Positions 52,447-59,677 of a DNA stretch of 64,000 nt are shown piece after piece. The notes beneath the pieces were generated by a model. The model saw only the letters and a program-made list of their open reading frames with translations. It did not search any database and was not told the DNA's origin. Positions within the stretch are counted from its first letter, which is position 1, and the number at the start of each line of letters is the position of its first letter. Position numbers and translations under genes: made by a program. The stretch comes from Terriglobia bacterium (lineage in GTDB: Bacteria > Acidobacteriota > Terriglobia > Versatilivoradales > Versatilivoraceae), in contig OX638355.1 in assembly GCA_951813285.1 (NCBI GenBank), positions 3,181,136 through 3,245,135 of the forward strand. The letters are read 5' to 3'.

Positions 52447-52656
52447 ATGAAAACTGGGCTGGGCACTCTCTCGATAGGCGAAAAATTGCGACTGGTGGAG
52501 GATATTTGGGACAGCATAGCTGCCGACCAAGTCGCCCTGCCGCTGACCGAAAAACAACGAGTTGAACTCGATCGGCGCTTGGATGCATACGAATTTGACA
52601 ACATTAAGGGTCGCGAATCCAGTGAGGTCTTGGCGGCCATTAAAGGACGGTTGTGA
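52447..52656 (+). CDS. Addiction-module antitoxin-like protein (TIGR02574 type)
   Basis: A 69-residue protein with LSIGEKLRLVEDIWDSIAAD and LPLTEKQRVELDRRLDAYEF, the pattern of the putative addiction module component family that pairs with ParE/RelE toxins. GAGGAGG precedes the ATG, and a TTGACAGG word lies upstream at about 52417. The toxin gene overlaps by four bases but is broken, so this antitoxin is now orphaned. Confidence 0.82.
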   Translation: MKTGLGTLSIGEKLRLVEDIWDSIAADQVALPLTEKQRVELDRRLDAYEFDNIKGRESSEVLAAIKGRL

Positions 52657-52847
52657 GTCTCAGGGTATATTTTCGGCCGGAAGCGGAAACGGATATCGAA
52701 GAGGCCGCAATCTGGTATGAGAAGCAACGCCCGGGTCTAGGGGATGATTTTCTTGATGAGGTTTGGAGCCCTTGCAATGCAATCTCAGAAAATCCGGCCA
52801 TTTTTCCTGTGGTCCAAGGAGAACCCCAGGGGACGTTGTTGAATTAG
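52653..52847 (+). pseudogene. ParE/RelE-type toxin truncated by MITE copy F
   Basis: A 5' fragment of a ParE-fold toxin: SLRVYFRPEAETDIEEAAIW then YEKQRPGLGDDFLDEV, ending at IFPVVQGE where family members continue with about 40 more residues. The frame then enters MITE copy F and stops within it. GTG start overlaps the antitoxin stop. The toxin's C-terminal strand and active residues are lost, so it should be inactive. Confidence 0.85.
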
Positions 52848-53032
52848 TGGAATTACTCGGGCCGGCCGTCTTTCGACAACTTGTCAATATTGAGAAAGCT
52901 CGAACCTCCGCAACATAACGCTCGCAGTATAGTGGACCCTACGGAAGGATTTAGCGGGGAGTTGGGGCCTCCTCTTGTCAGGCTAAATGCGGAAGTTGAG
53001 CACAGTTATTCCAGCAATGCAACAACGTCCCC
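52829..53032. mobile_element. MITE-like element copy F
   Basis: A 204-base copy. Left end GGGGACGTTGTTGAATTAGT, right end GCAATGCAACAACGTCCCC. It is inserted in the ParE-like toxin gene. The internal TTGTCAATATTGAGAAAGCTC matches copies B and C. Confidence 0.85.
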
Positions 53033-53082
53033 AACTTTTCCAACTTCTCCCGGGAAAGGGTCAAGTCTCCAAAATCCTTTAC

Positions 53083-53487
53083 TTACTTTCCGGAGATCGA
53101 CCAGTCCTCGCAATGGAGGCCCTCCACCCGAACGAACTCCTGGGTGTTGGCGGTCACCAGGATCAAACGCCGCGCTAGCGCTTGGCCCGCGATCAGCGTA
53201 TCAAGAGGCCCGATCGGACGTCCAATGGCTTCGAGGTTCGCCCGAACCGCACCTGCCGCACGGGCGTCCGCGGCATCGAAGGGAACGACTTCGAAAGCGA
53301 TGAGATCGAGCAATGCAAGATTCCGGTTTGTGTATTTACTCTTGAAGGCACCGTAGTAGAGCTCGTAGGTCACCGGACTCGGTAACCCGAATTCTGAAGG
53401 TGTGTGGCGCCGAACCCGATCAACAAGCGAGGGTGGCTTGCCGTTCAGTAATGCAATGCAAGCGTTTGTGTCGAGCAGATAGCGCAT
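53083..53487 (-). CDS. vapC: PIN-domain toxin, VapC family
   Basis: A 134-residue VapC-type PIN RNase. MRYLLDTNACIALLNGK carries the first aspartate, PVTYELYYGAFKS the glutamate, IGPLDTLIAGQALARR the third acid, and LVTANTQEF the C-terminal site. The ATG at 53487 overlaps the antitoxin stop by one base (TGATG). It lies 50 bases from MITE copy F and is intact. Confidence 0.92.
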   Translation of the reverse strand: MRYLLDTNACIALLNGKPPSLVDRVRRHTPSEFGLPSPVTYELYYGAFKSKYTNRNLALLDLIAFEVVPFDAADARAAGAVRANLEAIGRPIGPLDTLIAGQALARRLILVTANTQEFVRVEGLHCEDWSISGK

Positions 53488-53735
53488 CACTCGAAGGCTG
53501 CATCCAGGGCAGGCCGGACCTGATGCCCCTCCTGTTTGCGCCCTTCGGGCAAGAAGTCCTTTGAGAACTTCCCTTCAATGGCATCAAGCCACGCCCAATC
53601 AGTGGCAACAGGCTCGAGGACGACGGCCGCCCCCTGCTTGCGGATGCGTACTTCCTCGCCGTCCATGCGGAATTCCTTCGGCAGGCGAACGGCCTGGGAG
53701 CGTCCGGACCAGAACAATTTCGCCGTCTTTGACAT
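53487..53735 (-). CDS. vapB: VapB-type antitoxin (AbrB-like)
   Basis: An 82-residue antitoxin with KTAKLFWSGRSQAVRLPKEF then RMDGEEVRIRKQGAAVVLEP, the VapB swapped-hairpin fold. The start at 53735 has AGGGAG upstream; an in-frame reading further upstream runs through an AT-rich, promoter-like patch and is rejected. It forms a coupled pair with the downstream PIN toxin and closes the accessory island. Confidence 0.9.
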   Translation of the reverse strand: MSKTAKLFWSGRSQAVRLPKEFRMDGEEVRIRKQGAAVVLEPVATDWAWLDAIEGKFSKDFLPEGRKQEGHQVRPALDAAFE

Positions 53736-53933
53736 GGAACACTCCCTGGCTATTGATATATAGCATAGTAATGTATCACGACATTGGTGGTCGGGCAACG
53801 GATCACCTCGCAAACCGCGAAAATCGCACGCTGAGGCGCGGTGAGGGATGGTAAGGGCGGGCAGTTTTCCTGCAGGAAAGCGGAATTCAAAGCCGGATCC
53901 GAACTAAAATGAGGTTCCCTACTTCCCAGATCC

Positions 53934-54986
53934 TCATACCGAAACCCTCGGTGGTGCGCAGATGCGGTCCATGAAAAACCGCAGGAACCGGTCGGCGTCG
54001 ATCCGGGTCGGAACCTGGGCATTGGGGTCTATGGGCTTGATCCCGGTTAGAACGTAGTGGTCTCCCGCGTCCTCTACGGATTCCCTGAGCAGATGGCGAT
54101 TGGCCACCGTTTCGCCGTAGGTCAATTGCCCCTGAGTCTCTACTGCGATATGCATGGGACGACTCTCTTTGGCCAGGGACGAATCCACTGCCAAACCGAC
54201 TGCCAACGGATCGTGAAGTGCCCCCCCGTCAAAGCCGACACTCTCAGAGAACTCGATGTAGAAATCGGCTATCAGGGCTACGAAGCGTGCGATGGGAGAC
54301 CGACTGTCGGCCAGAGCGGCCGTGTGGGACCGTTTCAACAGGGTTTGATGAGTGGCGCCCAGACCCACCATGGTAATGGGAATGCCCGACTCGAAGACGA
54401 TCTTGGCGGCCTCCGGGTCGTTGAATATATTGGCCTCGGCGGCAGGGCTGGCGTTGCCTCCTTCGATGGAGCCGCCCATCAGGATGATCTCGGGTATCCG
54501 CTCTGCCATGTCCGGCCGCTTGAGCAGGACCCGAGCGATATTGGTCAATGGCCCCATGGGCAGCAGGGTGATTTGCCCGGGGTGGGCGCGCACGAGATCG
54601 ACGATCAGGTCCACGGCGTGACGCGATTCGGCAGTCTTGGCCGGGGAAGGCAATTCCGTCTCGCCAAGACCGTTCTTGCCGTGCACGATGGGGGCCGTGA
54701 TCAGCTTTTTCCGGAGTGGGTATTTTTCTCCCCCGGCCACCGGAATCTCGGTCCGACCGGCCAGTTCGACCAGCTTGAGCGCATTCTCCACACCCTGGTC
54801 CACCAGCACATTTCCGGAGACAACGGTAATCGCCTCGATTCGCAATTCCGGGGACTGCGCCGCCAGCAGGATGGCCATGGCATCGTCAATGCCCGGGTCC
54901 GCATCGAGAATGACCCTGCGAGGCTGGGCTGCCGTAGGGTTGAGACCTGTTTGTGCCCGTGAGGTTGAATCGATGGTAAGCTCCAA
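53934..54986 (-). CDS. Nucleoside hydrolase (IunH-like)
   Basis: A 350-residue nucleoside hydrolase that splits nucleosides into base and ribose. The Ca2+-binding motif VILDADPGIDDAMAILLA lies near residue 25. GPLTNIARVL, ILMGGSIEGGNASPAAEANI and the C-terminal aspartate in GGALHDPLAVG complete the active site. The length is typical of the family plus a short N-terminal extension. The specificity (purine, pyrimidine or inosine-uridine type) is not clear. Confidence 0.93.
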   Translation of the reverse strand: MELTIDSTSRAQTGLNPTAAQPRRVILDADPGIDDAMAILLAAQSPELRIEAITVVSGNVLVDQGVENALKLVELAGRTEIPVAGGEKYPLRKKLITAPIVHGKNGLGETELPSPAKTAESRHAVDLIVDLVRAHPGQITLLPMGPLTNIARVLLKRPDMAERIPEIILMGGSIEGGNASPAAEANIFNDPEAAKIVFESGIPITMVGLGATHQTLLKRSHTAALADSRSPIARFVALIADFYIEFSESVGFDGGALHDPLAVGLAVDSSLAKESRPMHIAVETQGQLTYGETVANRHLLRESVEDAGDHYVLTGIKPIDPNAQVPTRIDADRFLRFFMDRICAPPRVSV

Positions 54987-55273
54987 TAGAACCGTGGCTC
55001 CAACTGAGCCTCTTGCGAAATTCTTCAGGTAGCGGGATTAATTGCAGGGAAGGGTTGTGATCTCTGGGAGCGCAGGCGTCCCGCCCGCATTTTCGTAAAG
55101 GCGCTGTCCCGGCGCCAGTCGGCAAGTGAACCGACCAACCCTGTGAAGCCAATCGCCACGACTCTGCCAGGATTTGTGCGGGCGGGACGCCCGCGCTCCC
55201 GGATGGAAATCCATGGCCGGCCGAGTTCAGATCCGAAACTTGCAAGAGCCTCAGACGTAAGTGTAACCAGACC
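54987..55273. repeat. Second inverted pair of REP-like palindromes
   Basis: GGGAGCGCAGGCGTCCCGCC at about 55056 and its inverse GGCGGGACGCCCGCGCTCCC at about 55181 form the same pair seen at 19.93-20.13 kb. They lie in the 286-base gap between the nucleoside hydrolase and the AbrB-like antitoxin, which otherwise shows nothing. Confidence 0.65.
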
Positions 55274-55498
55274 ATGCAACTTGCCAAGATCAACGCACGT
55301 GGACGCTTGACGATTCCCAAGAGCGTCCGTGAGGCTGTCAATCTGGGTGCGGGTGACGTGATTGCTTTCGAGATCAAGGGCGATCATGTTGTGGTTCGCA
55401 AGGTGAATGAGGGGAAGAGCGATTACATGAGGGACTTGCCTCAGGTCTTGAGCGAATGGTCCTCGCCCCAAGACGAGGAAGCGTGGGGTGATCTTTGA
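55274..55498 (+). CDS. AbrB/MazE-type antitoxin, orphan paralogue
   Basis: A 74-residue AbrB-fold protein (NARGRLTIPKSVREAVNLGA, GDVIAFEIKGDHVVVRKV, EWSSPQDEEAWGDL), close in sequence and length to the antitoxin at 25385. The DNA around the 3' end is also alike in the two loci. Here only the first few codons of the toxin gene remain after it. It may still repress its own promoter or neutralise the MazF-like toxin at 25.6 kb. Confidence 0.85.
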   Translation: MQLAKINARGRLTIPKSVREAVNLGAGDVIAFEIKGDHVVVRKVNEGKSDYMRDLPQVLSEWSSPQDEEAWGDL

Positions 55499-55520
55499 GC
55501 CGCTCGTCCTGTTCGCCGTC
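55488..55520 (+). pseudogene. 5' stub of a MazF-type toxin gene
   Basis: GTGATCTTTGAGCCGCTCG is identical to the first codons of the intact MazF-like gene at 25599. After it the sequence diverges into the 3' end of the DUF255 gene. The toxin was therefore lost at this locus, leaving only its start. Confidence 0.7.
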
Positions 55521-55525
55521 CCCCG

Positions 55526-57697
55526 TCAGGGCTTCCGGCCCAACTCCAGTGCCAGTTGGTCGGGTTCGGTGACCGGGGCCTTGCAGGTGTAGTTTTCGCA
55601 GACGTAGGCGGCCGGGCGGCCCTTGACCAGGGTCTTGCCCTCGAGCAGGGGCAGTTGGCCGTCGCCGGCGGGGGCGTTGGGGTCCAGGATGGCCACCACC
55701 TTGTTGGGCAGGAACGTCCGATGGACCACTTCGAGCAGCCGCCGGGTCTCGTCTGACTCGGGGTTTCCCACCACGGCAATTTCCTTGACCGGCCCCAGAT
55801 AGAAGTCGGCGGCCCCCAGCAGGTATCCGAAGCCGTTGGGATAGCGGGTCAGAGGCAGGTGCATGTTCTCGAGGTTGGTCTCGGCGATGGTCCGGTATTC
55901 GGGGTTGTTCGTCAGGATGGCCAGCTTGAGAAGATTGAAGACCGCCACCGAGCTTCCGGCCGGCGTGGCGTTGTCGTAGGCGTCCCGGACCGGAGTCACC
56001 AGCTTCTCGTGTTCCTTGCCGGTGAGGAAGAAGATGGCTTGCTCCCGGTCCCAGAACAGCTCCAGCATGGCGTCGTTGTAGATGACCGCCTGGTCCAGCC
56101 ACTCTCTCTCGCCCGTGGCCTGGTAGAGAGCCAGCAGAAACTCGACCAGGTTGGCGTAGTCGTCGAGGTAACCGGAGAGTTTGGACACCCCGTCCTTGTG
56201 AGTCCGCAATAGCCTGTCCTTGCGGCATAGATGCTCGAGCAGGAAACGGGCATTGCGCCTGGCGACCTCCAGGTAGTCGGCCCGCTGCAGGACCAGCGAG
56301 GCCTCCACGAAGCTGACTCCCATCATGGCGTTCCAGCCGGTGAGTATCTTCTCGTCACGATGGGGCTTGATCCGCTTCTCGCGCTCCGGGAAAAGGCGTT
56401 GCCGGGCCTCGGAAAGGATCCGGGCCAGCTCCCCGGGAGTCAGTGACAGCTCACTGGCCACCTGTTCCAGCGGCCGGGGCACGTTCAGGATGTTGGACCC
56501 TTCAAAGTTTCCCCCGTCAGTGACGTCGTAGTATCGGCAAAAGGCCTCGCTTGCCTCTTCGCCCAGGATCTCCCCGATCTCGATTGGGGTCCAGATAAAG
56601 AACTTGCCCTCGTGGCCTTCGCTGTCTGCATCCTGGGTCGAATAGAAGCCGCCCTCGGGATTCTGCATCTCTCGAACCACGTAATCCAGGATCTCCTCCA
56701 CCACTCTGGCATAGAGCGGCTGCGGGTCGAGCTGATAGGCTTCGAGGTAGAGCCGACTCAGGAGGGCGTTGTCGTAGAGCATCTTCTCGAAATGAGGGAC
56801 CAGCCAGCGCTCATCCACCGAATAGCGGTGAAATCCTCCTCCCAGTTGGTCGTACATGCCCCCGCGGGCCATCTTTTCCAGGGACAGCGTGACAAATTCG
56901 CGCCCCTCCCGGCGGCCGGTCCGGGAGAAGTGGCGAAGCAGGAAGTTCAGGCTCATGGATCCCGGAAACTTGGGGGCGCCACTGAAGCCGCCATGGGTCA
57001 GGTCGAAACGGGGGGCCAGTTGATCGAAGGCCTGGTCGAGGCTGGCGGCCGTCACGCTGGCGGCGCCCGCCGGCAGCGTGTTCATGGCCGCCAGGCTGCG
57101 CAGAACGTCGGGTTTCCGGGTCTTGATCTCCTCTCGCTTCTCTCGAAAGGCCTCGGCCAGGGCCAAGCAGAGGCGCCCGAAGCCCGGGCGCCCGAAGCGG
57201 TCCTCCGGAGGGAAGTAGGTCCCCCCGTAGAACGGGACTTGATCGGGAGTCAGAAACACCGTCATGGGCCAGCCGCCGCTTCCGGTGGTCATCTGGACGT
57301 AGTTCATGTAGAGGGTGTCCAGGTCGGGCCGTTCCTCCCGATCGACCTTGATGTTCACGAAGTGGGCGTTCATGACCTCGGCGATGGCTTCGTTTTCGAA
57401 CGACTCCCGCTCCATGACATGGCACCAATGGCAGGCCGAATAGCCGATGCTGAGCAGAATCGGCTTGTCTTCCCGCCTGGCCTTGTCCAGGGCTTCCTGC
57501 CCCCAGGGGTGCCAGTCCACCGGATTGTGGGCATGCTGTCGCAGATAGGGGCTGGTCTCGTGGATCAATCGGTTGGTGAATTCGGGTTCAGCAGACGAAG
57601 TCCGGGTGGGTTTCATGGATTTTTCCTCTGAAGGCAGGCTCTCCGGTAGGGCGAAGAGAAGGAACAGAATCAGCAGGATGAGAGCTCCGTTCTTCAT
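55526..57697 (-). CDS. Thioredoxin-domain protein, DUF255/YyaL family
   Basis: A 723-residue protein of the spermatogenesis-associated protein 20/YyaL family. The N-terminal thioredoxin-like domain begins [20 protein letters not shown] and has the CxxC-type site [15 protein letters not shown]. The rest is an (alpha/alpha)6-barrel-like domain ([20 protein letters not shown]). I start at 57697, which gives a hydrophobic leader ([19 protein letters not shown]). The ATG at 57616, behind AGAGGA, would give a cytosolic form, and both may be used. Its biochemical role is not established. Confidence 0.85.
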   Translation of the reverse strand: MKNGALILLILFLLFALPESLPSEEKSMKPTRTSSAEPEFTNRLIHETSPYLRQHAHNPVDWHPWGQEALDKARREDKPILLSIGYSACHWCHVMERESFENEAIAEVMNAHFVNIKVDREERPDLDTLYMNYVQMTTGSGGWPMTVFLTPDQVPFYGGTYFPPEDRFGRPGFGRLCLALAEAFREKREEIKTRKPDVLRSLAAMNTLPAGAASVTAASLDQAFDQLAPRFDLTHGGFSGAPKFPGSMSLNFLLRHFSRTGRREGREFVTLSLEKMARGGMYDQLGGGFHRYSVDERWLVPHFEKMLYDNALLSRLYLEAYQLDPQPLYARVVEEILDYVVREMQNPEGGFYSTQDADSEGHEGKFFIWTPIEIGEILGEEASEAFCRYYDVTDGGNFEGSNILNVPRPLEQVASELSLTPGELARILSEARQRLFPEREKRIKPHRDEKILTGWNAMMGVSFVEASLVLQRADYLEVARRNARFLLEHLCRKDRLLRTHKDGVSKLSGYLDDYANLVEFLLALYQATGEREWLDQAVIYNDAMLELFWDREQAIFFLTGKEHEKLVTPVRDAYDNATPAGSSVAVFNLLKLAILTNNPEYRTIAETNLENMHLPLTRYPNGFGYLLGAADFYLGPVKEIAVVGNPESDETRRLLEVVHRTFLPNKVVAILDPNAPAGDGQLPLLEGKTLVKGRPAAYVCENYTCKAPVTEPDQLALELGRKP

Positions 57698-57915
57698 CCG
57701 GGCAAGGGCTCGAGGGAAGGCCGCGCGCTGGGATTCAGGCAGGACAGGGATTTCCGTCAAGGGGTAAACATAACCCGCCGGAGTACCCCGGTCAAGGCAT
57801 GCGCGAGATGGGGTAATTTCGCGATGCAATCGAAGCGGCTTTAAACTAGAATGAGGCCGACGAAAAGACCTGGAAACGATTGTTGCCGGAAGCCGTTTCC
57901 GCATGTGGGGCCAAT

Positions 57916-58695
57916 ATGAAACCTGACAAGCTGGTCATCGCCGGGCGGGAGTTTTCGTCCCGTCTGCTGGTGGGCACGGGGAAGTACGCATCTTTTGCGC
58001 AGATGGTGGAAGCCCATGAGAAGTCGGGCGCCGATATGGTCACGGTGGCGGTGCGCCGGGTGAATCTCTCCGATCGCAACCGTGAGTCTCTGCTGGACTG
58101 GATCGATACCGAGCGTTATTTCATCCTGCCCAATACGGCCGGGTGCTACAGCCGGGACGAGGCCGTGCGGGCCGCCCGGCTCGGCCGGGAAGCCGGTCTT
58201 TCCAACTGGGTCAAGCTGGAGGTCATCGGGGACGAAAAGACGCTCTTTCCCGACAACGCGGGCCTGCTCGAGGCCACCGAGATCCTGGTGAAGGAAGGGT
58301 TCGTGGTGCTTCCCTATACCAACGACGATATCGTGACCGCCCGCCGGCTGATCGATGCCGGAGCGGCCGCGGTAATGCCCCTGGGGGCTCCCATCGGTTC
58401 GGGAATGGGAATTCAGAACGTGGCCACCATGAGAATCCTGCGTGAAATGATTACCGAGGTGCCGCTGATCGTGGATGCCGGGGTGGGCACGGCCTCGGAC
58501 GCAGCGCTGGCCATGGAACTGGGCGCCGATGCCGTCCTGATGAACACCGGCATCGCCCAGGCGGATGACCCGGTGGCGATGGCCGAAGCCATGAATCTGG
58601 CCATCCGGGCAGGCCGGCTGGCCTACCTGGCAGGCAGAATGCCCAGGAAGCTGTACGCCAGCGCCAGCAGCCCGCTGGAAGGAGTGGTGCGTTAG
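57916..58695 (+). CDS. thiG: Thiazole synthase (ThiG)
   Basis: A 259-residue TIM-barrel enzyme that makes the thiazole phosphate of thiamine from deoxyxylulose phosphate, dehydroglycine and ThiS thiocarboxylate. Motifs are [12 protein letters not shown], the Schiff-base lysine in [17 protein letters not shown], and [23 protein letters not shown]. The ATG at 57916 starts the conserved region. No thi box (CTGAGA-type) is visible upstream, and no other thi gene is adjacent except the distant MoaD/ThiS-like gene at 9.5 kb. Confidence 0.95.
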   Translation: MKPDKLVIAGREFSSRLLVGTGKYASFAQMVEAHEKSGADMVTVAVRRVNLSDRNRESLLDWIDTERYFILPNTAGCYSRDEAVRAARLGREAGLSNWVKLEVIGDEKTLFPDNAGLLEATEILVKEGFVVLPYTNDDIVTARRLIDAGAAAVMPLGAPIGSGMGIQNVATMRILREMITEVPLIVDAGVGTASDAALAMELGADAVLMNTGIAQADDPVAMAEAMNLAIRAGRLAYLAGRMPRKLYASASSPLEGVVR

Positions 58696-58732
58696 AAAGA
58701 GGGATCCGGGGCCGAGTCGCCGGCGGGGGGGG

Positions 58733-59173
58733 CTACCACTCACTGTAGGGGGTGCCCTCGGAGGAGATGGCTTCGGAACTGCTGCGGACGTCGTAGATTC
58801 CCAGCTCGAGCTGGTCGGGAAACATGGATGCTTCTTCCATCACGATCTGCCAGTCGGTCTCGTTGGTGATCGGATCCTTGGGGAGAGCGCGCAGGTAGCC
58901 GGCGCTCACCAGGTCGTCCAGGGTCTGGGGGGCCTTTCGCTTGTCGGCGGTGTAGTGGTCGATGAGCGTGCGCAGCGTGTGCAGGTTGCTCTTGAGGACG
59001 GCTTCGCGGGCGCGAAGGATGGCTGAATCGGCGATGGGAAGGGCAATGCTCACCAGGATGGCCACGATGGTGAGCACAATCATCAGCTCGATCAGCGTGA
59101 ACCCGTCTCCAGCGAGCTTCCCGCCCGGGTGACCCCCGGACCTGTCACCCTTGCTCCATCGTTTTGTTCCCAT
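58733..59173 (-). CDS. Type II secretion/type IV pilus pseudopilin (GspG-like)
   Basis: A 146-residue pseudopilin. The prepilin peptidase site and helix read GDGFTLIELMIVLTIVAILV at about 22. The C-terminal domain with LPKDPITNETDWQIV resembles GspG. The ATG at 59173 follows the preceding stop by one base. It is the last gene of a secretin-pseudopilin operon and would be processed and assembled into a periplasmic pseudopilus. Confidence 0.88.
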   Translation of the reverse strand: MGTKRWSKGDRSGGHPGGKLAGDGFTLIELMIVLTIVAILVSIALPIADSAILRAREAVLKSNLHTLRTLIDHYTADKRKAPQTLDDLVSAGYLRALPKDPITNETDWQIVMEEASMFPDQLELGIYDVRSSSEAISSEGTPYSEW

Positions 59174-59174
59174 C

Positions 59175-59669
59175 CTACCATTCCGCGTACTTGGATCCGT
59201 CCAGGGCCGTTCCGTTGCTCTTGCTGTAGACGTCGTAGACATTCTGGCCGCCGTGGCTGGTGGCATCCCAACTGTCCTGCGAGGAGCGCAACCCCCATTC
59301 CTTGTCGCCCGTCATGGGGTCGGTGGGGACGCGGCGCAGGAAGCGGAGCCGCTTGTCGACCGCGTTGAGTTGATCCACCCCCTCGACCAGGGTGTCCAGG
59401 TCGGGCGGCCAGCCGTCGGTGCCGAACTTGATCTCGATCTGGCCGCCCAGGGCGGCGTCGTGGTAGCGGTCGACGGCCGTTCTCATCTCTCTCAGCGCCC
59501 GCCGCAGCTCAACCTCCTTCTGCCGTTGAATCACCACCTTGGTCAGCGGCAGGGCTCCCAGGGCCAGGATGCTGACAATGGCCACGGTGGCGATCAGCTC
59601 CACCAGCGTCAGCCCCCGTCCGGAGCGCCTGCTGTTCCTGATATGAATCCCGATCGAGTGGAAGGACAT
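59175..59669 (-). CDS. Type II secretion/type IV pilus pseudopilin (GspG-like)
   Basis: A 164-residue pseudopilin with GRGLTLVELIATVAIVSILA as cleavage site and N-terminal helix. The C-terminal region FLRRVPTDPMTGDKEWGLRS is GspG-like. The ATG at 59669 has GAGGG at good distance; a GTG at 59681 overlapping the secretin stop is a less likely start. It is paralogous in layout to the next gene. Confidence 0.88.
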   Translation of the reverse strand: MSFHSIGIHIRNSRRSGRGLTLVELIATVAIVSILALGALPLTKVVIQRQKEVELRRALREMRTAVDRYHDAALGGQIEIKFGTDGWPPDLDTLVEGVDQLNAVDKRLRFLRRVPTDPMTGDKEWGLRSSQDSWDATSHGGQNVYDVYSKSNGTALDGSKYAEW

Positions 59670-59677
59670 GGGCGCCC

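Noticed and set aside
26014-53032. CRISPR array or direct-repeat locus made by the recurring 200-bp sequence
   Set aside because: The copies are far apart, much longer than CRISPR repeats, have inverted ends and interrupt genes. No cas genes are present.
57780-57916. TPP riboswitch before thiG
   Set aside because: No CTGAGA-type core or paired thi-box elements are visible in the short leader.
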